A stretch of 15,845 nt of DNA from Acidimicrobiia bacterium. GTDB lineage: Bacteria > Actinomycetota > Acidimicrobiia > IMCC26256 > PALSA-555. The stretch spans positions 1 through 15,845 of the forward strand of contig JALHSW010000378.1 of NCBI GenBank assembly GCA_022865365.1. The letters are read 5' to 3'. Of the stretch, positions 1 through 6,902 are shown one piece after another. The notes beneath the pieces are model-generated. The model was not told the DNA's origin and did no database searches. It saw nothing but the letters and a program-made list of their open reading frames with translations. Each line of letters starts with the position of its first letter. Within the stretch, counting starts at the first letter, position 1. The position numbers and the translations under genes were made by a program.

Positions 1-68
1 AACGTGGATCGTACGCGGAGCCGACCTCCCGGCCCGACCCCGACGGTGAGGCCAAGCACGCACGCCGG

Positions 69-74
69 TACGCT
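69..74 (+). promoter_or_regulatory. Probable -10 element of a leaderless promoter (CapA-family gene)
   Basis: The hexamer TACGCT fits TANNNT and ends 8 bases before the GTG at 83. I see no -35 box and no Shine-Dalgarno sequence, so the transcript probably begins at or next to the start codon. The first 68 bases of the window hold nothing I can assign. Confidence 0.5.
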
Positions 75-82
75 GAGAACCC

Positions 83-1276
83 GTGCCTCCGGTTCCGCCT
101 CGGCCGGCATCTGCCGGACCCCGCTCGACCCGCTCCGCCCGGCGGGCCCGTCGCCGCCGGGTCGTCCGCCGCCGGGTCGCGCTCGCCGCCGTCGTCTTGA
201 TCGTCGTGCTCTCCGGCGGAGTCGCCGTCTACGCAACCAACCGCCCTGCGGACCGCGCGGTCGCCGTCGACCGGCCCCCCGCCTCGACGACGAGCACCGC
301 TCCGACCACGACGACCACGTTCCGGGACCCGCGCCGTGGGAACGGCCAGCCGGTGACCTTCGCGTTCGGCGGTGACGTGCACTTCGAGGGCGCCTTGCGC
401 GCGAAGCTCGCGGCCGATCCCGCCACCATCCTCGCCCCGATCGCTCCCGTGCTCTCGAGCGCAGACCTCGCGATGGTGAACCTCGAGTCCGCGATCACCG
501 AGGCGAACACGCCGCTGGTGAAGGAGTGGACGTTCCGCACGCCCGCCAACGCGCTCGATGCGCTCCGGGCCGCGGGTGTCGATGTGGCGACCGAGGCGAA
601 CAACCACGGCATCGACTTCGGACCGCAGGGTCTCGCCGACTCCCTCGCCGCGCGGGCCGCGAAGCAGTACCCGGTCATCGGCATCGGCGCGAACGCCACC
701 GAGGCCTACGCGCCGTACCGCGCCGAGGTGAAGGGACAGCGCATCGCCATCTTCGGCGCGACCGACGTCATGGGCGAGGAGAACGTCGCCTCGTGGACCG
801 CCACCGACACCCAGGGAGGGCTCGCGTCCACGAAGTACGACGCGCAGACCCGCATGGTCGCGGCGATCCAGGCCGTGCGCCCGGAGGTCGACACGGTGGT
901 CGTGTTCCTGCACTGGGGCATCGAACGCCAGGACTGTCCCTCGCCCCGTCAGCAGGAGCTCGCGCAGGCGCTGACCGACGCCGGAGCCGACATCGTCGTC
1001 GGCTCGCATGCACACCACCTGCAAGGCGGCGGGCGGTTCAACACGTCGTTCGTCGACTACGGCCTCGGCAACCTAGTGTTCTTCAACGAGACCGGCGAAT
1101 ACGGCCGGACGGGCGTGCTCGTCGTGACGGCCACCGGGCGCGACATCGACTCCTACCAGTGGACGCCGGCCCGCATCACCTCCGGGGTCGCCACGCCGGT
1201 ACCGCCGGGACCCGATGCCGACGCCGAGCTCGCGCACTGGAACGAGCTGCGTGCCTGTACCGGACTTGCGCCCTGA
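83..1276 (+). CDS. CapA-family (PGA_cap) calcineurin-like metallophosphoesterase-fold protein, membrane anchored
   Basis: This 397-residue protein begins with an Arg-rich cytoplasmic stretch (about 13-31), one membrane segment (about 32-51) and a Thr-rich linker (about 68-79), so the catalytic domain should lie outside the membrane. From residue 91 it follows the PGA_cap family: GGDVH at 96-100, NLES at 133-136, NNHG at 173-176, HWG at 277-279 and GSHAHH at 307-312, the pattern of a calcineurin-like metal site. CapA itself takes part in poly-gamma-glutamate export or anchoring, but many actinobacterial relatives have no known substrate and no capBC genes are nearby, so the role stays open. 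The GTG at 83 is the first possible start after an in-frame TGA at 74-76 and follows a TANNNT hexamer. It appears to be transcribed alone. Confidence 0.87.
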   Translation: MPPVPPRPASAGPRSTRSARRARRRRVVRRRVALAAVVLIVVLSGGVAVYATNRPADRAVAVDRPPASTTSTAPTTTTTFRDPRRGNGQPVTFAFGGDVHFEGALRAKLAADPATILAPIAPVLSSADLAMVNLESAITEANTPLVKEWTFRTPANALDALRAAGVDVATEANNHGIDFGPQGLADSLAARAAKQYPVIGIGANATEAYAPYRAEVKGQRIAIFGATDVMGEENVASWTATDTQGGLASTKYDAQTRMVAAIQAVRPEVDTVVVFLHWGIERQDCPSPRQQELAQALTDAGADIVVGSHAHHLQGGGRFNTSFVDYGLGNLVFFNETGEYGRTGVLVVTATGRDIDSYQWTPARITSGVATPVPPGPDADAELAHWNELRACTGLAP

Positions 1277-1305
1277 CCGCTGAATGAATGGGCGACGGGG
1301 CGCAG

Positions 1306-1311
1306 TAGCGT
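1306..1311 (+). promoter_or_regulatory. Probable -10 element of a leaderless promoter (alpha/beta hydrolase)
   Basis: TAGCGT ends exactly 7 bases before the ATG at 1319. The same hexamer with the same 7-base spacing precedes the minus-strand GTG at 5227. No TTGACA-like sequence lies 16-18 bases upstream. Confidence 0.55.
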
Positions 1312-1318
1312 CACGCGC

Positions 1319-2227
1319 ATGGCCGATGCCCTGTCGCACTACGACGAGTTCGGGCTCTTCCACGAGAACGCGCAGGAGTACGACCTCGCCTGGGACGGTC
1401 CTCCCACCGTCCGGCGCGAGTCAGTGGTGGTGCACCCGAGCGGACGGCGGCTGAGCGCGCTCCTCTGGGGCACCGATGCTCCCGAGATCGTGCTGCTGCA
1501 CGGCGGGGCGCAGAATGCCCACACGTGGGACACCGTCGCGCTCGAGCTCGGGATCCCGCTCGCGGCAATCGATCTCCCGGGCCATGGTCACTCCGATCAC
1601 CGCGACGACGGCCCGTTCAGCCCGCGCGAGAATGCGGTCGACGTCGCCGTCGCGATCCGCGTGCTCGCACCCGATGCCCGCATGGTCGTCGGCATGTCAC
1701 TCGGTGGCCTCACGTCGATCGCGCTCACGGCCCACGCACCTGAGCTGGTGCACACGCTCGTGCTGGTCGACGTCACGCCGGGCGTCGACCGCGACAAGGC
1801 TGCACCGATCGCGCAGTTCATCTCGGGACCCGAGAGCTTCGAGAGCTTCGACGAGATCGTCGCTCGCACGATCGAGTTCAACCCGACGCGCTCGGAGTCG
1901 TCGCTCCGGCGCGGGATCCTCCACAACGCGGTCGCTCGCGACGACGGTCGTTGGGTCTGGCGCTACCAGCACCCGGGCATGGCCGAGAACGCCGACATCC
2001 CGGCCGACTTCGCGACGCTCTGGGACGACGTGGATCGGATCAAGGTGCCGGTGATGCTCGTGCGCGGCGCCGCGACCGGGACGGTGGTCGACGATGCCGA
2101 CGTGGCCGAGCTGGTCCGGCGCCGACCGGACGCGCGCGTCGAACTCGTCGAGGGCGCCGGGCACAGCATTCAGGGCGACAAGCCCGTCGAGCTCGCCGCA
2201 CTCCTCACCGACTTCCTCGAGACGTGA
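1319..2227 (+). CDS. Alpha/beta hydrolase fold protein
   Basis: A complete 302-residue alpha/beta hydrolase of ordinary length. The oxyanion-hole region is VLLHGG (about 58-63), followed by DLPGHG (85-90). The nucleophile elbow GMSLGG puts the catalytic serine at Ser127. The histidine of the triad is His282 in GAGHS, and the acid is probably one of the aspartates at 258-261 after the seventh strand. There is no signal peptide, so it should be cytoplasmic. The substrate cannot be read from sequence: esters, lactones and C-C bonds are all handled by this fold. The stop codon overlaps the GTG of the next gene, so the two are probably made together. Confidence 0.88.
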   Translation: MADALSHYDEFGLFHENAQEYDLAWDGPPTVRRESVVVHPSGRRLSALLWGTDAPEIVLLHGGAQNAHTWDTVALELGIPLAAIDLPGHGHSDHRDDGPFSPRENAVDVAVAIRVLAPDARMVVGMSLGGLTSIALTAHAPELVHTLVLVDVTPGVDRDKAAPIAQFISGPESFESFDEIVARTIEFNPTRSESSLRRGILHNAVARDDGRWVWRYQHPGMAENADIPADFATLWDDVDRIKVPVMLVRGAATGTVVDDADVAELVRRRPDARVELVEGAGHSIQGDKPVELAALLTDFLET

Positions 2228-2976
2228 CCGCAGCCGGGCTCCCGCCGATCGGTGACCTCGACACACTCGAGCGGACACGCCTGTCGTGGCATTCGGTTGC
2301 CGAGCACGTCCTCGCACCGGCCCGCTACCACGCTGAGGGCCGGATCGGTCTTCGTGTCACTCCGGGCGGCTTCGGTACGCCCCCGCTCCCGTCGGGAACG
2401 ACCGCGCGAGTCGAGGGCGCGATGCTGGTCGTCGACGGCGACGAAGCGGCCACTGCCGCGCTCACCACCACCGCACTCACCACCATTGCAGCCGCCGCGA
2501 CTGCGCTCGGGATCGAGCCCGGCGCTCCGGCGGACGTGTACACCCCGACGACCCCACTCGCACCCGACGTCCCGCTCGTCATCGACGCGGACGCCGCAGC
2601 GGCGCTCGCGGCTTGGTTCGCGCTCGGCTGGACCGCGCTCGAAGCGCTCCGTGTCGACGCTTCCTCCACCGACGGGGCGTCGGACCCGACGCTCTGGCCC
2701 GAGCACTTCGACGCGGCCATCGACCTCGGCGACGAGGACCTTGGTGCGCGGGGCGGGTTCGGCGCGTCGCCGGGCGACGCCGCGCACCGAGAGCCGTACC
2801 TCTACGTGACCCACTGGGCCGACGTCGCCGACGATCCGTACTGGAACGATGCTGCGTTCCCGGGAGCGAGCCTCTCCTACACCGCGGTCGCCGCGGCACC
2901 CGACGCCACCGCCGCGGCCCGCGACTTCTTCACGCGCGGGCGCGCCGCCCTGTCCGCCGGCGCCAACCCGAGGTAG
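2224..2976 (+). CDS. Conserved actinobacterial protein of unknown function
   Basis: The chosen GTG overlaps the stop of the hydrolase gene in a GTGA arrangement, giving 250 residues; an open frame runs further upstream but only antisense-like inside the hydrolase. I recognise no catalytic family. The most family-like segments are LWPEHFD (about 157-163), GASPGD (180-185) and EPYLYV (190-195) with a nearby Trp-rich stretch, which I recall from uncharacterised actinobacterial proteins. The middle (about 73-135) is Ala/Thr-rich. There is no signal peptide or membrane segment, so it should be cytoplasmic. Coupling to the hydrolase suggests a shared task, but nothing in the sequence says what. It ends 7 bases from the convergent acylase gene. 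Confidence 0.75.
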   Translation: MTAAGLPPIGDLDTLERTRLSWHSVAEHVLAPARYHAEGRIGLRVTPGGFGTPPLPSGTTARVEGAMLVVDGDEAATAALTTTALTTIAAAATALGIEPGAPADVYTPTTPLAPDVPLVIDADAAAALAAWFALGWTALEALRVDASSTDGASDPTLWPEHFDAAIDLGDEDLGARGGFGASPGDAAHREPYLYVTHWADVADDPYWNDAAFPGASLSYTAVAAAPDATAAARDFFTRGRAALSAGANPR

Positions 2977-2983
2977 CGATCCG

Positions 2984-5227
2984 TCAGGCCCGGCGCAGGA
3001 CGGTTGTGGCCGTCGCGGCCGCTTCGATCCCTGCCCACGAGTACCGCATGGGCACGAGGTCCCCCACCGACCACGCCTGCTGCTGGTCGGCGAAGTGCGG
3101 GCTGGTGGCATCGCCCGATGCTCCCAGCGGAACGATCCACGCGCTCGCGTCCCAGTCGGCGAGGTCGAAGACATACCGAGCGACCGAAGTGCTCGTGACA
3201 CCGAAGCCGTGGCCCGCCGGGTGTGCAGCGCACATCACGGTGTCCCACTCCCCTCCCATCGCGACCAGAGGTGGGTCGAGACGGTCGTGCCACTCGGGGT
3301 GCAACACGGTGAGCGGATGCCGCGGCGCCGCGTGGTGGAGTCCGCCCCACTGCCAGTCAGCAGGGTCGTCGCCGAGGATCGTGCGCAGCACGCCGATTGC
3401 GTCAGCCAGTGCGCCGGCAAGGACCGAGTTCCAGTCCTGGTCGTCCCAGAGCAGAGTCGCGTCGTCGGCTGCGAGCAGTCCCGTCGAGAGCACCCACAAC
3501 CGAAGCTCGAGCGGCTGGAACGTGCCCGGTGGCTCGTCGACCAGCGGGGCACGCACGCTCGCGAGCTCGGGGTGATGCGCGAGCAACCGACAGGTCGCGT
3601 CACGCGTGACTGCATAGACCGCGGCTCCGACCGCGTCGGGATCCATGCATCGGTCCCACGCCGTCAGCGCGTCGATGCCGGCCTGCTCCCATGCGTCGGT
3701 CACGTCGAGCGCGACGAGACGTGGCACCCACACGTCCGCCGCGAGTGCGTAGCGATCGCGATGCACCGCAGCCATGTCGGCGACGGTCGCGTCGCGCAGT
3801 GGCGTGAGCCGTGAGCGGAGGCGCTGTGCCCGATCGGGGCGCGCGTAGTCGAGACCGAGGTAGTGCGGGTACTCGTCGCCGACGATGCGCTGGTTCGCGG
3901 TGATCACGAGTCCGTCATCGGGGTTCCGCCGCCGCGGGAGATCGTCATAGGACACGTTGCCGTGCCAGTCGTGCTCCCCGCTCCCTGCCGGTACCGGACC
4001 CCACGCATTCGCCGCGTCGCGCACGGGGATCCGGCCGACGGTGCGGTAGGCAACGTTCCCGTCGACGTCGGCACTCACGAGGTTGTTCACCGGATCGACC
4101 CACGCCCGCATCACCTCGTCGAGCTCGTCGACGTTTCGTGCGGTGAGCATCGGAGCGAGCACCGAGAGGCCAGAGCTCGGCTCCACCAGGGCGGTGGAGC
4201 GCAGCACGACGACGGAACCGCGCGCCGGGTCGCCGAAGACCACGGGACCCCGTTCGGTCTCGAAGCACTCGATCTCCACCGGCGTGCCATCGCGCACGTC
4301 CACCTGCACCCGGCGAGCAGGTGCAACGTCGGGGCCCAGATCCTCGACGTAGAGGTCCTGGTAGTCGCCGTTGGCGTTGGTGACGCACCACGCGACCCGC
4401 TCGGTGTGGCCGAAGTGCGCAAAGCCGGGAACCCCGACGAAGGAGAGCCCGACGGCATCGAACTCTGTGCAGGCGAGATGCGCCTGGGCGTACACGCCGG
4501 GTACCTCGAGCGCGCGATGCGGATCACCGGCGACGAGGGGAAGTCCGGAGGCGGTGCGCGAGCCGTGCAGTGCCCAGGCGTTGCTCCCCGCGGCCGGCTC
4601 GGCCAGCTCGGCCATCGCCGTCAACACTGCATCGAGGTCGTGCGCGTCGGCCGAGGATGCGACGAGGACCTCGGGGGGCGGCACGATGAGCGGCACCTCG
4701 CGAGGGTCGACCGCCTCGAGGCGGGCAACGGCATCGGCCCCGAGCGCCGCCGCGAGGCGGCCGCGCCAGAGCTTCTTCTGCCAGTTCGCGAACACGACGT
4801 GCCGTACGAGGAACACCGCAGCGCAGTCCGCCGGCACCCACGGCTCCGGCGTGACGCCGGCGAGCGCGAGGTCCGGAGGGAGCGGCGCATCCAGTGCGAG
4901 AACGGCGTTCACACCGGCGGTGAAGGCGACGAGCACGTCGCGTGCGTCGGCATCGAGCGCCGCCACCTCGCGCGATGCGGCCTCGGCAAGGCCGCATCGG
5001 CGGGAAAAGATGTCAAACGTCAGTGCGGTCCGGCCGGCGACCTCGGCCCAGGTCCCCCTGGCACGCCGGCGGTCGTACTCGAGTTGGCCCAGGCGGTCCT
5101 CGGCTTGCACGTAGCCCTGCCCGAAGAACGCGTCGTGCACCGTCCGGGCCTGCACGTGCGGGATGCCCCACTCGTCGCGGTGGATCGAGATCTCACCGTC
5201 GATCCCGTCGACGCGTCGTTCTGGCAC
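2984..5227 (-). CDS. Penicillin acylase family Ntn hydrolase, no signal peptide
   Basis: This protein of 747 residues matches the penicillin amidase family: RDEWGIPHV near the N terminus (17-25), YVQAEDRLGQLEYDRR (about 39-54), then the autoprocessing junction with Gly214-Ser215-Asn216-Ala217-Trp218. After cleavage Ser215 would be the N-terminal nucleophile of the beta subunit. GDPH (234-237), Asn381-Asn382 with ADVDGN (386-391), and NPDDG with TANQR agree with the beta chain. Such enzymes cleave amides, for example N-acyl homoserine lactones, lipopeptides or beta-lactam side chains; the substrate here is unknown. Most relatives are exported, but no signal sequence follows this start. The GTG at 5227 was chosen because TAGCGT lies 7 bases upstream; longer versions would run into the divergent gene. 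Confidence 0.88.
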   Translation of the reverse strand: MPERRVDGIDGEISIHRDEWGIPHVQARTVHDAFFGQGYVQAEDRLGQLEYDRRRARGTWAEVAGRTALTFDIFSRRCGLAEAASREVAALDADARDVLVAFTAGVNAVLALDAPLPPDLALAGVTPEPWVPADCAAVFLVRHVVFANWQKKLWRGRLAAALGADAVARLEAVDPREVPLIVPPPEVLVASSADAHDLDAVLTAMAELAEPAAGSNAWALHGSRTASGLPLVAGDPHRALEVPGVYAQAHLACTEFDAVGLSFVGVPGFAHFGHTERVAWCVTNANGDYQDLYVEDLGPDVAPARRVQVDVRDGTPVEIECFETERGPVVFGDPARGSVVVLRSTALVEPSSGLSVLAPMLTARNVDELDEVMRAWVDPVNNLVSADVDGNVAYRTVGRIPVRDAANAWGPVPAGSGEHDWHGNVSYDDLPRRRNPDDGLVITANQRIVGDEYPHYLGLDYARPDRAQRLRSRLTPLRDATVADMAAVHRDRYALAADVWVPRLVALDVTDAWEQAGIDALTAWDRCMDPDAVGAAVYAVTRDATCRLLAHHPELASVRAPLVDEPPGTFQPLELRLWVLSTGLLAADDATLLWDDQDWNSVLAGALADAIGVLRTILGDDPADWQWGGLHHAAPRHPLTVLHPEWHDRLDPPLVAMGGEWDTVMCAAHPAGHGFGVTSTSVARYVFDLADWDASAWIVPLGASGDATSPHFADQQQAWSVGDLVPMRYSWAGIEAAATATTVLRRA

Positions 5228-5234
5228 AACGTGA

Positions 5235-5240
5235 ACGCTA
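5235..5240 (-). promoter_or_regulatory. Probable -10 element of a leaderless promoter (penicillin acylase homologue)
   Basis: Read on the minus strand this is TAGCGT, 7 bases before the GTG at 5227. It supports that start over longer frames. On the opposite strand the weaker hexamer GACGAT (5283-5288) lies 6 bases before the GTG of the divergent gene at 5295. Confidence 0.5.
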
Positions 5241-5294
5241 CGCGGTCCACCGGGGCGCGACGCACCCAATCGCCACGCGTGCGACGATGAGGGT

Positions 5295-6281
5295 GTGCAC
5301 GAGGACCACATCCGGTCCGCCCGGTTGCGACTCTGGCTCGCCGCAGCCGGCGGCCTCACCGTCCTCACCCTCACCCTCGCGTGCATCGTCTTCCCCGTCG
5401 CGTGGTTGCTCGGCGCGGCGTCGAACCCACTCGGGACCGGCCTCGGCGTCGGCTGGGGTCTCGCGGCGTGGGCCGCGTGGGTGAGCATCGCGATCGGGCT
5501 GCCGGTCGCCGTCACGCTCTTCCTCTGGTCCCTGTTCCACGCCGAGACGCAAGCGCTGACGTTCGTGCAGGCGTGGCCTCGCCCCAATGGCTCGGCGCGG
5601 CGACCGCCACGGCTCGAGCCCGACATCGTCCCGCGCGTCGAGCACATCCTCGAGGTCCTCGCGCTGGCCGCGGGGGTGACTGCGCCGCGCGTCGCGGCGA
5701 TCGTCGACGACGCCCCGAACTGTCTGACCGTGGGTCGAACGTCCGAGCGCGCTTGGCTCGTGGTCACCACGGGCCTGGTGGAGACACTTCCCAAGCGCGA
5801 GCTCGAAGCAGTGCTTGCCTACGAGCTCGGGCGGATCGCCGAGCTCGAAGTGTCCTTCGACACCGTTGTCTACGCGTTGACCGCCCGCAGCTTCGAGCTC
5901 TGGGTCGCGGCATTCTCCGACGTCGACCACGCCACGCCGCTCCTGGTGCCACTCTCTGTCGTCGCCACGCCCCTGCTCGTCGCGTCCGTGGCGTTGCGGG
6001 GCGCGGCACTACGCAACCGTGCCCGGCTCTCCGACGGCCTCGCCGTGCGCTACTGCCGCGACCCGGGTGCCCTCGCCCGTGCGCTGCGTACCGTGCTCGA
6101 CGACCGCCACGAAGTGCGTCGTGGTGACCCCGCGAACGCGCACCTGTGGCTGGAGTACCCGCACAGCCGCGCGTCGCGTTGGTTCCTCCGGTCGCACCGC
6201 ATCCTTCCCCGTCGCATCCGACGCCTCGAGCGGCTCGCCGGTGCTGCTGCAGCGCGGGAGGCGAACCCGCCGACTCACTAG
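5295..6281 (+). CDS. M48/HtpX-like membrane protein lacking the zinc ligands (pseudo-protease)
   Basis: This 328-residue protein has N-terminal membrane segments (about 14-36 and 50-80) and a further hydrophobic stretch (about 213-236), as in HtpX-type M48 proteases. The block PNCLTVGR (141-148) plus TTGLVETL and ELEAVLA is the usual run-up to the HExxH motif, but the motif itself reads Tyr176-Glu-Leu-Gly-Arg180. The glutamate survives and both zinc histidines are gone. The third ligand region, usually RExxAD, reads RARLSD (242-247), so that glutamate is lost as well. The C-terminal SHRILPRRIRRLERL matches the position of the family's HPP...R tail. The fold is therefore retained but zinc proteolysis is not expected. 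A scaffold or regulator of a true M48 enzyme is an inference. It is divergent from the acylase gene, with 67 bases between the starts. Confidence 0.78.
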   Translation: MHEDHIRSARLRLWLAAAGGLTVLTLTLACIVFPVAWLLGAASNPLGTGLGVGWGLAAWAAWVSIAIGLPVAVTLFLWSLFHAETQALTFVQAWPRPNGSARRPPRLEPDIVPRVEHILEVLALAAGVTAPRVAAIVDDAPNCLTVGRTSERAWLVVTTGLVETLPKRELEAVLAYELGRIAELEVSFDTVVYALTARSFELWVAAFSDVDHATPLLVPLSVVATPLLVASVALRGAALRNRARLSDGLAVRYCRDPGALARALRTVLDDRHEVRRGDPANAHLWLEYPHSRASRWFLRSHRILPRRIRRLERLAGAAAAREANPPTH

Positions 6282-6287
6282 GGATCA

Positions 6288-6302
6288 GACGCGCTCGGCG
6301 TC
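6288..6302. terminator. Possible bidirectional terminator hairpin between convergent genes
   Basis: GACGC-GCTCG-GCGTC forms a perfect 5-bp stem with a 5-base loop in the 35-base gap between two convergent stop codons. There is no T-run on either side, so it is a weak candidate. Confidence 0.25.
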
Positions 6303-6316
6303 GGGCGGGCTCAGGT

Positions 6317-6847
6317 TCAGGCGCGAAGCGCCGCGAACACGTCGTCGAGCGGTGCGTGGTCGGCGGTGTGCTCGTCGACGTGCTCGTAGCGAACGCGATC
6401 ACCCGGGCCCACGACGAACGTCGCGCCGAGCTGATTGGTGCGCTTCCCCGGCTTCCCGATCCGGTAGCCGGCCCGATGCGCGCGCCGCGCGCCGCCGAGG
6501 CTCCGCGGGTCGAACAGCAGCCGGAACGGGTTCACCCTGGGCAGGCCGGCCGCGGTCGCCGCCTGCGCGTCGTCGTCGACGAGGACCGAGAACGGGATCC
6601 GATCCTGTTCGACGAAGTCGGCGGCATAGCGGCGGTTGGCGGTCCCTACCGCGACGATCTCGGCACCGAGGCCCTGGATCTCGTCGTAGTGCTCACGCAA
6701 CTGCGCAGCGTGCTCTCGGCAGAGCAGTCAGCCGAAGTGCCGGAGGAACACCAGCACCACCGGCCGGTCCTCCCAGTAGGCACCCAGCCGGTGTGCGACG
6801 CCGGCCGGATCCTCCAGCTCGACGGCTCCGAGACCCTGAAGATCCAT
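6317..6847 (-). CDS. SelU/AhpC-TSA-like thioredoxin-fold protein, probable selenoprotein (UxxC)
   Basis: Two adjacent open segments in one frame join through a single UGA (6728-6730) into a 176-residue protein of normal length for the AhpC/TSA_2 (PRXL2/SelU-like) family. Around the UGA the sequence reads VVLVFLRHFG-U-LLCREHAAQL. Relatives carry Cys-x-x-Cys here, so the UGA replaces the first active-site cysteine at residue 40 and Cys43 remains, giving Sec-x-x-Cys. The rest of the domain is intact, with AEIVAVG, VNPFRLLFDPRS and a C-terminal GATFVVGPGDRVRYEH strand pair. A hairpin 15 bases after the UGA fits a bacterial SECIS element. The terminal stop is also UGA, with another UGA two codons later. 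Expected role: cytoplasmic thiol or peroxide redox chemistry. The alternative is a pseudogene with one nonsense mutation. No selenocysteine machinery is in the window. Confidence 0.78.
6694..6712 (-). promoter_or_regulatory. Candidate bacterial SECIS hairpin
   Basis: On the mRNA, CACGC pairs with GCGUG around a 9-base loop UGCGCAGUU. The stem begins 15 bases after the UGA, and a G is the second loop base, 22 bases after the end of the UGA. This fits the general bSECIS description of a short stem and a G among the first two loop bases at about 16-37 bases. A competing hairpin, GCUCU-GCCG-AGAGC, lies closer to the UGA. Confidence 0.5.
6728..6730 (-). other. In-frame UGA, probable selenocysteine codon (Sec40)
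   Basis: This codon sits at the position of the first Cys of the family's CxxC motif, between HFG and LLCRE. It is one base away from the cysteine codon UGC. Reading frame and homology continue for 136 further residues. Confidence 0.75.
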
Positions 6848-6902
6848 GGTCCCAGTCTGGCACCCCGCGGCGCACCGGGTCCGGAGGTGCGACACTGGGG
6901 AC
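6848..6902. promoter_or_regulatory. Symmetric divergent promoter region
   Basis: The 55 bases between two divergent ATG codons carry an imperfect inverted repeat, with arms at 6848-6864 and 6886-6902 (13 of 17 positions match). Each arm directly abuts one start codon and holds a -10-like hexamer 6 bases before the ATG: CAGACT on the minus strand (6859-6854) and GACACT on the plus strand (6891-6896). The dyad could be an operator controlling both genes or two copies of one promoter sequence. Confidence 0.45.

Noticed and set aside
5228..5794. N-terminal extension of the penicillin acylase frame on the minus strand
   Set aside because: It is Arg/Ala-rich, lacks family features and lies antisense to the start of the M48-like gene; the GTG at 5227 has a promoter-like hexamer at the right distance.
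6317..6847. Reading the SelU-like gene as two genes or as a pseudogene
   Set aside because: Neither half makes a complete domain, both halves are in one frame, and the only interruption is UGA at the redox cysteine. A pseudogene remains possible but is the less likely reading.
6846..6902. Earlier ATG for the HD-domain protein
   Set aside because: It would overlap the start codon of the divergent gene and the added residues look like translated promoter DNA; the ATG at 6903 fits the symmetric promoter layout.
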